From assembly GCA_028023455.1 (NCBI GenBank), contig JAQFVV010006334.1, positions 3,089,792-3,153,791 of the forward strand: a stretch of DNA of 64,000 bases. Reading direction: 5' to 3'. This DNA comes from Epiperipatus broadwayi (taxonomy: Eukaryota; Onychophora; Udeonychophora; Euonychophora; Peripatidae). Both the position numbers and the translations under genes were made by a program. Below, piece by piece: positions 11,723 through 25,452 of the stretch. Every line of letters starts with the position of its first letter. The first letter of the stretch is position 1. The notes beneath the pieces were generated by a model. The model worked only from the letters and a program-made list of their open reading frames with translations, was not told the origin of the DNA and did not search any database.

Positions 11723-13869
11723 ATTTAATTAATACTTTTTAATGTTTACTTTTGTTATCCTAATTATAAAGCTAAATTAAAAATAAAAGAATTTTTTTTT
11801 TTTAAATTAAAATATCAAAAATAAACAGCTAAAATAATTTTCATTGATAATGAATTTTTTTTTTTAAAAAAATTGCTTTAATAGGTGACAGTTCTTAAAG
11901 TTTAAAGTGATTAAATTAAAGTGATTAAAATATATAACAGGAAATTAATTCATATATTTTAAAATACAATAGGTGTCATTAAAATTTAAATACGTTAATA
12001 TTTATTATTATTAAATTAGAAATAGAGCATATATTATTTCTTTCTACTATAAAGCAATCTGTTTTTAATATAGTAATGCATTAACTAGAGAATGTTGATA
12101 TTTCTGGAATAATATCTTGACTTTTTGACTTTTTTAAATAGTTGAATTTTAGAGATTTTATTTTAGCTGTCTTTTAATTTTTGGTGATATGGATACCATT
12201 CAATTCAAATATTTTCCAATTATAAACAAATGCTTTATATATATATACGTTTACAACATATCCTCTAGAAAGTATTTCTGCACATAAAATCTACATTTAT
12301 GTACAGGTAAATTTAAAACAAAAAACTTAAAAATACATATTACTGTAAGTTTTGTAACAACTACCCCAATAATTGCTAGACTTTGAATATCATCATTGCA
12401 AATCAGAAGTTAAAATTCTATATAATAAATGTTATTTCACTGACTGAAAAATATAATACACAATTATTAAATATTCAATGTTACAAATTACGTGTATATT
12501 TTGCACCATGAAAAAACTCAAAGCTATGGAAACTGTAAGTTTATATATATATTTAGTGAACACCTCAAAAGATCCCAGGTACATCCTTTTTGAGGATATA
12601 GCTGGGGGAGGTGCATTTTCCTCTCAAGTTCAAAATTGAAAATTAATCTGTCCACTACTAGATTTTAATACTGCAAATAAATATTATGAAACCAATAAAT
12701 TTACCTTTTTATTTTATCATCATTCTAATGACTTTACAAATGGCTTAAGAATTTCATGCAAAAGTATCTACTAAATTAGCATATTAATATCAATGAGCTG
12801 TGAAACCAACATTTTTATTTTTTTATCTATCCAATCTATATAATTTTATTGATAAAGTAATGAATTTTAATCTAAAAATGGATTTAATAATTTTAATACT
12901 AGTTCAATATACCCGATTAGAGTAGATAAAAGCTATGTCAAATTATAAGTGTTTTATAAGCACATACAATTAGCACATCTAAGCTTTACATGCAAAATAA
13001 AAACTACTTTTTTAAAATTAAGTGTTTCAGCAACAGCTTCTTAAACTAAATCAAACTATTTTACATTTGTAGAAAAGATTAGCCAGCCACAACTAATAAA
13101 TCACACCTCTACCTTATTATATGCTGAAAAAAATAAAAACTCTTACCGATCTCCGAGTTCATACCCAGAACGAACTAAAAAAATAAGAATATAAACAAGA
13201 GATATGTATGTATATAAAGATTATAAATAAACTGCATATGCACATATATGCATATATGTAAATAAGATTCATAAAAAATTTCAGTCTGCATAATGCACAC
13301 TATCCAATGGAACATATGGTTGATTAGTACTTCTGTAAAGTCTGGTGAAGACAGCTGCAGTTGTAATCATATTGCAAAATCAAAATAATAGTAAAAATGT
13401 ATGTTAAATTGTCTGCCTGAAAACAGGCAAGACAATTAGACAAAAGAGTACAATAAAGCATCATAATAAATCTTAATTACTACCAATGAAAATTTTCCAG
13501 TCTGTCAACCCCTCAATAAAATTTGTACTAACATTTTACAATGTGAACTTTAATATATATTCTTACATCAATATGGATAAAAGTACTATTAAAGCTTTAA
13601 AAAAAAAACATGTTCAGCCCCAGGTGTCCGTATGATTAACTTGTGCTTTATAAATATATATACATTATCAACAATAAATAATATAACTATTTTTCCATGC
13701 AGTGTAATATAAATTAACATAAAATCAAGCATTATTTAAAATAAATTTAATAGTATATCTAAAATACATTTTCCAAAATAATTTTTATAAACATGAATTC
13801 TGAAATAACATTAATTAGGCCATTTTCTATTAAAACAATATTCACATCTGAAAGCCATGCAAACAATTT
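11723..13869. other. AT-rich intergenic sequence
   Basis: Mostly featureless AT-rich DNA with short TA runs (12238-12246, 12543-12551). The only structured item is the exon-like block at 13147-13174, listed separately. Confidence 0.45.
13147..13174 (-). other. Candidate 28-base microexon
   Basis: On the minus strand a 28-base block of about 50% G+C sits in AT-rich DNA. It is preceded by a T-rich tract ending in TAG and followed by GTAAGAG, a strong splice donor. Read in phase 1, to match the phase-1 end of the Ig gene's transmembrane exon, it encodes RSGYELGDR after a split Val codon. Read in phase 0 it gives FVLGMNSEI. It lies 38 kb downstream of the transmembrane exon, so membership of that gene is speculative. 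Chance remains possible because short blocks flanked by splice-like sites are common. Confidence 0.25.
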
Positions 13870-13970
13870 TAGATCATCTAATACATCAAAAGCGAGATTT
13901 CTTTCTCATCTGGGATTCAACCCAGAAACATTCAACTCTTAGAATCTATCACTCTCAATCAAACTAGCAT
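13870..13970 (-). repeat. tRNA-derived SINE fragment
   Basis: On the minus strand an A-box-like sequence (TGCTAGTTTGATTGAGAGTG, 13950-13969) is followed about 30 bases later by a B-box-like GGTTGAATCCC (13912-13922) inside a short stem (CTGGG...CCCAG). The spacing fits a tRNA head. It lacks a full cloverleaf, so I call it SINE-derived rather than a tRNA gene. Confidence 0.5.
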
Positions 13971-16900
13971 ATACCTGCTTCTGTATTTCTATACAAAGTC
14001 TGGTGTAAATAGAATCTACCATGGGCTGGGTGTATATTTAATTCACCAGCAGTGCAGACTGTATGATTTTATGATCATTTTTTGTTTTACAGTCAGAACA
14101 ATAACAATCTTATAATCAAAATAAATGATTATGAGAAATTTTACTTTATTATTCAATTGGTGTTGCTATGAAATAGTTACTTTAAAAAGTATAAACTTGT
14201 TTGGGAAATCCTTACCTACTTAAATAATATGACTAAACTTCATTCCAATTTGAAGCAAAAGGATGGAAAGTGAATTTTCAAAAGTAGAGATTTTCTCAAT
14301 GATAACAGTCTTTAAACATACAATAATAACCTTTTCAACACTTGAGATTTTCATTAAAAAAAATAAAATAGAAAATATAATCTATTCATCTTTTATACAC
14401 ATTTCAATCTTTCTTTTAATGATATCTTTGTTTAGTTTATATAAAAAATAAGTTGAATATTGATATTACTTTGGATTAACCAATACTACTACTGAGATTT
14501 ATGTAAATCCTATTTAAATACATTAGAAGATTTGAGAAATGCTGTGATTAATATAAAAAAAAGTGGTCAATAGTGATTAATATTTACATGTAAAAAAAAA
14601 AAATCTCTTTATGTAGTAGTTGAAAGTTTAATTAATAATTATTAATGACTTATTTTTGTTCACTTCAATAATTTGTGGTTTTTTAAATTTGTAGGTTATA
14701 TTTCATTAAATTTTACATTGAATAGTAGTTTGACAACAGCCTGATAGAACTTTATTGTCATTCTCATTATATTGATTTATTTACTTCATTGGTATAAATA
14801 TCAACTTGTTTATTTGTAACAAATCTTTCAAATGGATATTTTTCTAGTGATAGCTTTCAATAACAGATTTAAAAATTTTGAAATAGTTTTTAATAATTGA
14901 TTGATTTAAAAGAATAATCCGCTAATGAGATTACAGATATAACTTCAGCTAAAAATTGAATAAAGACTAACTTTTTTCCTCACTTGCTACTGTCAGAACT
15001 CAAACTAAAAGCATTAAGCATGTCAAAAAGCTACTTTTCACTGAAATAATTCCCTGAGCTTTAATTCATATTAACGTCATATTTGTATACTAATAACTTA
15101 GTAATCTGCAATGCACTTTAATGTTAAAATAATTATTTTATGGAAGTTTTAATTAATTTCATGTGTTTATTATATACACATTTATTTTTCAATATTATTA
15201 TTATAATGCAGTCACAATATCAGCTATATTTTGGACCAAGCTATTTTTGCATACATCATATATCACTGATAATAGTTCATATTATGTTGATAAGCTTTGA
15301 TTACAATATAATTTGTATTGTTATTGTACTATACCGTACAGAACTTTTCAAAAGACATGCATATACACCTTTACCCTGCTTAGTACTTGCCCTTTGTGCA
15401 AAGATTCATAATAGTGATCATCATCAATTTGTACCCACCATTTTGATTTACAATCAATTATTCATTATAACTATCATAAAAAAAAATTAAAAAAAATTTT
15501 GGTAGCCATTTTGTAACACTGTTGATGTCATAGAATAGTTAGTTATTAAAAGTCATCTCATCCAAAAGCAAAATAGTGATTTTCATGCTGAAATTATATT
15601 TTATTCATAAAACACATTACAGTGCTGCATTCAATATTTTGATTATAAGCTTAAAATATGATTAAGGAATATACAGTATTCTTATTTAATTTTCATCCAG
15701 GGTTTTTACAAAAAAAAATAGTACATCATTAATAACAGATCCAAAGTAAAGATTTTCATTATTAATGATTACAAAAGCAACAAAATAAAAAGGTTCATTC
15801 AGTACACTAATGTAAATCAACACAATACTGTAAAAATAGCAAATTCATTCAGGGATAGAACATATATTAGCTAAAATATTCAGTCAATAAATTTCAAATT
15901 AAAATTTTTCTGTCAAATGGAAACTGCTACCATCACTAATCTAAGATATCTTCAGTAAAAGAAAGGGGAAGCAAAAAGGGTAAAATATTTTCGGATTTGT
16001 ACAATTAATATCAAAAATTATTAAATGTAAATTAAAAATAACACCCTGCTTCCTCAATTTTAAATCATCTTGCAATTCTTTTCGGATATTTGCATGGGTA
16101 AAAAAAATGCAGTATCGAAAAAAAATTATAAATTTCATTCAGCATAAAACTAAAAATAATTTTTGGACATATATATTATCAATATTAAATTTTAAATTGA
16201 GTATAGTATAAATATTAACTAAAATTTCAGACAATCAATTTTGGATTAAAGTCTTTATGAGTGCTAATTTCAATCAAATCAAAACTGCTATTCATTGTAT
16301 TTGAATTGCATTTTTGGAAAAAATGTGAGAATGATTTTGTGCAATTAATAATAAATTGTATATGATGAAAATGCAATAAAAATAAAATGAATAAGATTAA
16401 TATCTTTAATTTTTAATTAAATAGCCTGTAACTTTGTTAGCAAAATGTATTGCACTATTCAATAAATTCCTAAGTCATTGCAAAAACATGGCTCCCACAC
16501 TTGATGTAATAGTGACATATCATGCCAAAAACTGCTATTAACTATCATGTTTGTTTATTTAGATTAGCACAATACACATTGTAACAAAAGCTTTAAATAT
16601 TGATTATAATATGCAAACTCAGAATGCATTAGTTTTTTTTCCCTTTTTCAATATGCTGGGGAAAATTTTTTTTAAAGTTGACTGTGATTAAGTTTTGTGA
16701 TGTATCCTATGTTTATTTGGCTCTTGTTACACTAATGATAAATAATAGGTCTTTATAGTCAATCAAATGAAGTTATTGAATATGGGTTTTTTTTTAATTT
16801 TAATAATTTCACCTAAGTAATATAGTATAATACTATAGTACAAATTTTAAAAAATAAAACTTCATTATAGATTTTTTTTCAGTGTAATGAAAACCAGTTG

Positions 16901-19235
16901 TGCAAAAAAAACAAAAACTGTTAAATGCTAGTTTAGTTTCAATTTTCTTGGTCTATTTTGCTTTACTTTGTGGACAGTAAAAACATGCATTTTTTTCTAG
17001 CAATATTAAACATTTTTTAAGATTCTATTTTAAGTTATCATAGCAACTAATATGACCACAAAAAAGACAAGAAAATCTTTGAGCTTGGAAACCAAACTGG
17101 ATAATGATGATTAATGAATGGGAGTAACATTAAGCTAAATATTTTTTCTCTTTTTATATAGATTTAAGTTGCATTATCACATATTCATAAATATATACAT
17201 TAAGTAAATACATGCCTAATACACACAGCACAGTTTACACAAGCATAAAACATTTTAAAGAGTTTTTAAAATTTTTATATATATAGTCGATAAATTATTT
17301 TTTAAATGTAATATTCTCAACTTAGTGTAATTTTTTAGCTGGAGTAATTGGCCAATTTTTTTCCTATAGACAACCATTATAAATGCCTATTCTGCATATG
17401 ATATTCTTGCTTACTTACTTTTGGGGACCAATTGCCAACACTAAGTATGGTAAAGGTGTAAACACAATACAGATGGTTCTTTATGGGTGTTATTTGAATA
17501 TATAAATTAAGATAAGTTTGTTCAAATGTAAAAAAGTAATAATGTAATTATTAATAATAAATTGAGAGAAAACACACCCACATATATATTTAATATAAGT
17601 ATGGTCATTCCTTCACATTCATTAATAAAATAATAATATACATAAAAATATTTTATAAAAATGCTTTATTTAATTTGAAAAGTAATGCACTAAAAATCTA
17701 AAAAAAAATTTTTTTTGGACCACAATTTGGGTTGGAGTGGGAGGGAGCATCTGTAAATAAAATTAATTCAGTCATTAGTTTTAAAATAGTTTATGGACTA
17801 AAATAACTTATGAATGTCACTCTTTTTTAATTCAAATTGAATATACTAACAAAAAAATTAGTTTTTGGATTGTAATGAATTATTCCTCAAATTAAATAAA
17901 AGTATTTTGTACAAAATATTATTTATTTACATATATAATATTTTTTACTTTTTAGTTATGAGATATTTTGCATTTTAAAATTTAAATCTGAAAATGTAAA
18001 CAATTCTACCATATTTAGTTCTTGAAATGAAATTCACATACTTTAAAAATCATTTAATTAGATTTTTTTTTTTTTGGTTTATGAAGACTAAATGCCAGTT
18101 TTAGTTAAACATTAAAAGATAATTTTATCCTTCATTTATTTTTCTATAGATTTTATTTAATTGAAAAACAGTTTTTAGTAAATATTTAATTTTGGTAAAC
18201 TTTTAAAAAAATAATCTGCCAACTTATGTGCATCACTGCAAACTTATTGAATCGATATCATGCATTTTAAAGTGGTAGACTAGACAAATGGCTGGACAAC
18301 CCTAAAATATTTCAGTGTCATATTGAATTGTCACTGATATCTAATATGCATACAAAATTTGAAAAAAAAAAACATTTGACAGAAATATGTTAAAATTCAG
18401 TAATGAAATAATTCAGAAAAACAAAAAATAAATGAAATTTCTAAGTTAAATAAAAGTGTTTAAAACTTACTGAACTTTATTATTTATTTTTAAAAATAAA
18501 ATAACTAAGGAAATCTCAAATTTTTATCACAATTTAACACTCTTTGGATATTTTCTTTCTTTAATAATTTTTGTCTCCTTATGATTATAATAGCAGCCTC
18601 ATGATCAACAGACTATAGCCTCTTCAATTTTTTCATGTCTTTGTTAACTTTAGAATCTATATAGGCATCCTTATTTGCTATTTTCCAATTCATATTGTAA
18701 CCTCTTCAAACTTTATAGTTTCAGACTCAATATAAGAATATTTTACATTCTTTTTATTTGCCATTACTAAATCAATAAATTTGATTTTTTATTGTTTAAA
18801 AAACATGAATTTTCTTAAAGATCATAAAATCTCTGACTTTACATTTACAAAACATTTTATTACATGAAATACTATACCACAAAAAACTTTTCGAAGGATA
18901 ATAAAAAATGAAGTATAAAATCTATGTGCTTTCAGTATAACTCAAAAAAACATTATTAATAAATAAATCATATAATGCTTTAAGATTCAAAAATGGCTAC
19001 TACCATATAAAAATTATTAAATGTAATATTGAGGGGGGGGGGTAAAACTATAATGAAAGTAGTGATTTATCACGATTCAACTATATTATTTTTTAGTTTT
19101 CTTATGCTTTCCAAATCAACTGGACGATTTTCAACAGTTTTGATAAGATATACTTACAATATTTAATAAATTGAAGATATTACAAATTATCATCTATAGG
19201 CTAAATCAATAATTTTCAATTAGTGTTATGTAATA
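13971..19235. other. Long AT-rich gene-poor stretch
   Basis: I see no supported gene. Open frames at 14263-14451, 15140-15490 and 15941-16138 have Ile/Phe/Asn/Lys-rich composition and no motif. Minus-strand 18540-18740 shows a faintly coding-like string (KIANKDAYIDSKVNKDMKK) broken by stops; it may be a remnant of an unidentified element, too weak to name. A G-run occurs at about 19033-19043. Confidence 0.4.
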
Positions 19236-19782
19236 TATAGGTTATATGAGCACGGACTTTCACATCACCTATCATTCACCACTCTATCTCATATCACTGA
19301 TACACTTGAACACATATATGTCAAAAAGATAAATAATCACCAATAGACGTATTTCGTGCTAAACCAGCAATCACCAGTTGGTCCAGATTATCATCTCCAC
19401 ACATATATGCAATAAGTGCTCAGATATATATATATATATAAGATAGCCAATCTTCATACTTTAATGGACAGTCTTCAATCCACTCCACACTTCAACGCCT
19501 CAACCATTCATCCAATTGAAAATCTGAAGATGGAATGCTCAAAGGCCAACTTGAGGCAGAGATTCTTGTCACACCCATGTTGACGTAAAGTCAATATAAC
19601 CCCTCATGTACAGAACATAATCCATTTAATACATATGCAAGGGATGAGCAGACATCTCTACTATGTAATAACTGAAATACAGACTTATTATATACCCATA
19701 TAAATATATGTAAAAAATAGGGTATATGAGCACAGACTTTCACACCACCCATCACTCAATCTCATATCACTGATACACTTGA
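19236..19782 (+). repeat. Repeat unit with about 65-bp direct terminal copies
   Basis: A block beginning 'ataggttatatgagcac(g/a)gactttcacat/c' and ending 'atcactgatacacttga' occurs at 19236-19309 and again at 19717-19782, about 480 bases apart, with a small internal deletion in the second copy. The sequence between is distinctly richer in G+C than the surroundings (for example 19370-19620) and has a short TA run at 19426-19440. It has no open frame. It could be two units of a tandem repeat, or a non-autonomous element bounded by direct repeats. I do not recognise it. Confidence 0.6.
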
Positions 19783-20043
19783 CAATAGAGAACCACAATA
19801 TTTTGGGAGTACCATGAAATACAATGATAAATAGTGACACAATTCTTTTATATGTACTATTAAAATATGATCTGTTAGCTACTTATGTAATTGTAGTTTT
19901 CTGAAGCCATAAACTTTTTTTTAAAAGTGGTTTTACTTGTTTTAATTCTATAAATGTAAAAAAAAAGTATGTATTTTACTTTTAAAATATTAATTTATAG
20001 GGTTAATGCTGAAAACAATATGACATTTTAAAAACATTTATAC

Positions 20044-20599
20044 TTTTAAGCCAATAAACATCACATGATCACCATTTCTTATGCTTGCTTATAACTGTTA
20101 TTAAAACAGGCAAAACTCTCTACACATATTGCCACTCAGTGCAAACCAGAGTTATCAATGGATGCCAGAAGGCTTGTGCATTAAATCCCCATCTAGTGCT
20201 TACTCATCCAATATCCCAGACTAGTTTCTGGCTTGTAGTCTTCGTCAATCTGAGAGCACTGCCTCTAGATCTTAGGATCTAATGCAACCCTCCAGCAACC
20301 ACCTTTTATCTCTACTTAACTCTAAAACTATGGGTCATAAATTGAAAACACCATGATATTTTCAATCCAAGCTCATTAGCTTATATAGTCATATAGTTCT
20401 GACCTCAGTTCAGTATCTATATATTTTGGTGACTTTGGTTCTTTAATAACCATAGCCACCACTATCCTATTAGGCAGGATTGGTTTTAAGCTAATAAACA
20501 TCACATGATCACCATTTCTTATGCTTGCTTATAACTGTTATTAAAACAGGCAAAACTGAATCGTAATATGTAAAGAGAGTTTTGTCTGTTTTAATAACA
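20044..20599 (+). repeat. Foldback repeat family, copy C (direct + inverted ends)
   Basis: The 74-base block 20044-20117 recurs directly at 20484-20557 (offset 440) with only a couple of differences, and part of it recurs inverted at 20566-20599 (the reverse complement of about 20096-20131). Between the direct copies lies the family body: atcaatggatgcc, ccccatctagtgcttactcatcc, ctagtttctggcttgtag, gagagcactgcctctag, ttaggatctaatgcaaccc and then agctcattagctta. The same body appears at 4.2-4.8 kb and 62.4-62.5 kb. There is no coding capacity; the open frame at 20085-20282 is just this repeat translated. Confidence 0.75.
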
Positions 20600-23069
20600 T
20601 TTATACTTATAATAGATTCCATATTTCTTAAATTTATAAAACATAATACATTCTTGGAAAAATGATTAATAAAATCATAATGCTAGTATTTTGTTTTCAA
20701 ATACACAATTATTTTAGAGTTAAATAACAGAAAAGAACAACAGAATATAGCTTTAAAATAGAGCTATTTTCACATATATAAATTTATATTCTAATAAAAA
20801 TGTTTCAAATGAATAATATCAGTCACTTTAATTTTTCTACAAAATAATATTTTTCTCCAAGAAAAGTAAGAAAGCCATATTATTTTCTAATTAAAGTATG
20901 TTTTTAACAATATTTTTAATAGATTTGAATCAGTTCTTATTTAAGTGATAATTTTATTGGAAATCATAATATGAAAAAATAGTTTCATTTTTATTTAAAT
21001 TATATATACATTTGTTAATTTTTAAGTATTTTAACTAATTCTTAAATTTAATATGATTAAATATGAATGTGTTTATTCATTCATTAGGATATATAAAAAT
21101 GTATATGAAATTGGTCTCCCTATAGGCTAAAATTACCAGTTTGTACTATACATTCTAATTGATGGACATTTAATAATTCCCTATAAAGGATGTAAAAAAG
21201 TGTGGATGTTGCATGGGAAAAAAATTAAAATGGAAAATCCTACTATTTAAAAAAACACTAACTTACATTAATACAACTTTTCTTTTTTGGTGTATAGCTG
21301 TTTTGTTCCAAGTATTTTTCTTCTTAAATCTGATAGGGCTATTTTTCTTTGTTTTGCAGGTATTTTATTCCAGCTATTATTATTTTGTTTAATTAATAAT
21401 TTTTTTAAAAAAAGTTTCAATTGGTGTCATGTGTGAAAAATTAATATTCTAAAATATTTCGTCTTTAGAAGTATTATAAATTACTACACCCTGCCAAATT
21501 TACTTTTAATGAAGGTTCAAGATATGAAAATAAGTTGAAAATAATTTTATCAGAAAAAAAGTGAGAGTCATCAGATAACTTTAAATAGATATACCAAAGT
21601 AAAACTAATCAAAATGTAACCAATTTAAATTTAATAACTACACTGATGAAAATAATAATGGGTAAGAAGTGTTTTCAGTTATCACTATGAGCTTTGAAAC
21701 ATTTTACGTAATGAGACAAGTATATTTACTTATTGTTTTAAGCAAACAAAAAACTAATCTTTTGTTACTCTAAAAAATGAAAATAGGCAGAAAACCTATT
21801 TGTATATTGTAGTATTTAATAATTAAAAACTGCCAGATAAGTATTTAGTTTTTAATATTTATTGTCTAACCATAAATAATGTTTTATGATAAAAGCAATT
21901 ATATGAGTCATCATACATTTTTGAAATTTATTATTAATGACGGAAAAATTTATAAATAACACTAATATGCTGCAATGTCAAACAAAACTAAAAGATTTTT
22001 TGAAAATAAATTATTCTGCAATAATTTTTAGATCATAATTTTAAATGCTCTAAGGAATACTTTCTATTAAACGGTTAATAAATGATAATTGTACAGTTTA
22101 TTAAACAATTTAAAACAATACAATTGAAATAATAAAAAGGTCAAAAGTTTTAATTTTAACAATCATTTCTGTGTTGTCTATTTCTAAAATCATTTTAAAA
22201 ACTTTAATTAGAAATTGATTTCAAATTCTAAATTTACAATTTATTAAATCTTTTAAACAGTTGTGTTTAAAGTTTAAAAATATGTAAATGATTTTAATTT
22301 TGAGAAATAGCTATCTTTTTAAAGTGAAGGAAAATTAATGTATCTCCTATTTTATTTTGTCCTTCTGTAATAACATTTCACACAAGTTCTGGAAATAATT
22401 TGTTTTTGTAATAGATGGAATTCTTTATATTTATGCACTTGCATGAAGATGTTTGGCCTGCTTCACAAACTGTTATTTTATAATTTAAGTCAGATTAACA
22501 GATAAAAAAGTTCTATAAATTAGTTTAATGTCAAATATTTTGTCCTTACATGCATTCTTGCTTAATTATAATTGTTTATACATAGTTAAATAATGACATC
22601 AGTAATAAGAAAATAAAGTGGCCTTTATTCTTTTATATATGTAAAAACAACTTGTCTTAAATTATTAATATTAATATCAAGATATTCTCAGATTACTTAT
22701 ATGCTTCTTACTCTAGAGCTATACTGAGGAACCTGAAAACATTAGATAGTATAGTGCTATATTATCCACATGCCTAGAAACAGTTTCTGGTTTTTATCTT
22801 GGTCAAGGGTCACTTAGGATTCAAAGTTGAAACTAAAGAACTTACTTTTCATTGGAAAATAACATTTTTTTTTATGTTCCAAGAATGAAAATAACCAATT
22901 TTTATAGAATGAATAAAAAAAATGTTTTCAAAAGATTTTTGAAAACAAAGCAAAGTCATTTTTATAATCCATATATAACATATTTATTTAATCATTGAAG
23001 TTTGACTCTTAAAACCAAAAAAAGTATCTCTGCTTTCTGTGCACCAGGGATGTCTATCTTGAAAGTCTG
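20600..23069. other. AT-rich intergenic sequence
   Basis: I see nothing gene-like on either strand; only homopolymers and short AT tracts. Confidence 0.5.
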
Positions 23070-23366
23070 TCAGTAGATAGCTAGTACAATAGAGCTCCAG
23101 TGCTCTTGTAATGTTTTCCAAGTTAGAAATGTCCTGATGAAAATGCTCATTATATTCATCACTATTTCAGAATAGTTTTTGTTTTTGTGATTGCTCAAAC
23201 TAATTGTGCAAACATTTTTGAAACTATATGACATTGTTTTCCCAACTTCATCCAATGCTTCTTCAAGTCTCTCATCTCTTAACACTTTTTTGAATCTGAG
23301 GATATGCACAAATACCTTTAATTCTGGCTTCCCAGATAAAAAAAAAAAAAATTGTTTTTCAAGCAT
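23070..23366 (-). other. Coding-like open frame, unassigned (possible element remnant)
   Basis: A 98-codon minus-strand frame whose composition is more protein-like than the usual chance frames here: it contains RLEEALDEVGKTMSYSF, then NIMSIFIRTFLTWKTLQEHW. The frame remains readable past its stop (QTFKIDIPGAQKAE, minus strand below 23070). No start context, splice sites or family motif are clear. It may be part of an old transposon or retrocopy. I do not recognise the family. Confidence 0.3.
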
Positions 23367-23421
23367 GGAAATCCTGATTACATTTTATTTATCAATTCAA
23401 AAAAAGTTTCAAACATTTTAA

Positions 23422-25164
23422 ATTGATGTTTAAAAGAAAAAGATATACTCTCTCAGATATAAATTCAGAATATTTTTCTTGACAGTAATAAGTGAAGTTC
23501 ACTGTGAAAAATCATTCTGGTCATAGTGATTTTGCTTTAAACTACAGCCTCACTAACATAAGAGGCAACAATGTGAAACCTAGTTGAACCACTAGAAAAA
23601 CTGTAATAGCCTTTAGATTCTATAGGTATTCAGATTTATATTTCTGAAATTAAACCTTTTCTAAATGCAACTTCATGTTGTTACATGCCTTATGAAAGAA
23701 GATTAATTTTATTTATTTTGTATAGGATGTTTTTTTTTTGCATAAATAACTATTTACAAACATTGTAAAGAAATCCAGAGAAATGTCAATTAGAAAGCAG
23801 ATATCCTAAAGGTTTTATTAAGTACCTTAGTTCTGTCATTGTATTCATTCACATACCAGACAATCATTAATTATATTGCTCATGACTTGTGTTTACTAGA
23901 TTCTTATAAATTTGGACTATTTATTCCATTTCTAAACTTCTTTGACAATACTTTAGTAATGTCTATGAAAATCAAATTTAGATGGCTTTATTGATGAATC
24001 TGGGAAAAAATGCTGGGGATATCACAAAAAAACCTATTTCTTACATTATAATCCTTGGACTGATGAAAGATTTATTGTTAACTAACTAAAAATTAATCTT
24101 GATTTGAAATAAATCTTAAAATGTAAAATTATTTTATATTTATGATAAATCTGACATATTTACCAATTTTCATACATTTCTACGAGGCAAAATATGTAAA
24201 AACATATAAAAACACTGCAAGAGAATGTATTTAAATGTTCCAGCAATGGTATTTTTCAGATTAATAATTAATTGCACATTCAGAAGACTAAAATTCATTA
24301 ATGGAACATAGATTTTTTACTACATTTAGGTTTCACATGAATCCAATATGTGATTCCTAATATGGGTAATAATGTCCCAGGAGAACATTGAAGGCATTCA
24401 AAGAAGCATTATATAATAGAGCCATAGAGCAGAATTTTTAATATAACTTTTATACAATAATATATTGCTATAAATGAGTATAGCTGGGGAAATTATAATT
24501 CATGTATTGGCTATAATAATATAAGCCTAATAAAAAATGATATTTTCATTGCAATAATTTAAAAAAAATGTTGCTTATTATTTTAGATTTTTGTGTATAC
24601 AAAATAAAATAGAATATACTAGTATTGTATTAAAAATAAATGAAAACAAATATTTAATTACAAATTGATTAAAAAATTTTCTTCAAATCATCAATTGGAA
24701 TGAAATAAAAAAAAGATATTAATATTATGCATGAAATTTTTTTAGAAATATTCAAAATATATACTAAAAATCAGAAGATATCATTATGATAATAAAAATT
24801 GTAATGTGAAAATTGGATAAATGACAAAATACAAAAAGTAGTACAAAATAATAAAAAATATATATATAAAAAAGAAATAAACAAAGTCATAGTTTATTTC
24901 TTAAATATAAAGCATTAAGAAATAAAATTTATTCTATCTATGATAAGTGCACGGAAAAGATTATTCTAATATATATATACATTGAATAAAAATAAAGAAC
25001 ATGAAAAAAGGATTGGAAAAAAATAAATAAAGTACTGCTCATGAAAAAAAAAAAAACATTTCAATATAAATATTTTTTTAGAAAATATTTTTAATATATT
25101 CTTAGAAAAAATTAATAAATTAAAAAATCCACTCATTATACTAATCAATATTTGTCTGCAGGTT
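23422..25164. other. AT-rich intergenic sequence
   Basis: No supported gene. The minus-strand frame 24966-25148 is Phe/Ile/Leu low complexity. Confidence 0.5.
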
Positions 25165-25339
25165 TGTGATAATATGCTGGACTATTTCCATTATCTGTCA
25201 GTAAATGTTGAATGTATAGACAATTTTAAACTTAATTCAAAGTTTTCAAATACAAACAATTTGTTAGTAATAACACATAAATAGACAACACAGGTTAATA
25301 GATTACACAATGTTTTGAGTAATACTGTTTTCTACTCTT

Positions 25340-25452
25340 CTTCAGGTGTTGCTGGCCTGGCATAAGAGTCGAACTCAGACATTTAGATTTTCAAATATCA
25401 AATTTAACGGAAATGTTCTAATCAACTGAAGTATTTTGTCAAAGGCCGCAGA
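25340..25452 (-). repeat. tRNA-like block in left palindrome arm
   Basis: The minus strand reads gcctttgacaaaatacttcagttgattagaac (A-box-like, near 25410-25445) and then, after an anticodon-arm-sized gap, gagttcgactc (B-box-like, near 25367-25377), followed by ccaggccagcaacacc. This is the inverted partner of 25955-26070. It has tRNA promoter-like boxes but no clean acceptor stem. Confidence 0.55.

Noticed and set aside
15140-15490. 116-codon plus-strand frame with apparent membrane segments
   Set aside because: Hydrophobicity follows from AT-rich codons; no recognisable family and no flanking gene structure.
17411-17455. Minus-strand block ending in GTAAGTAAG that could be a 22-base exon
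   Set aside because: The acceptor side has no pyrimidine tract and no neighbouring coding sequence; chance splice-like words are common.
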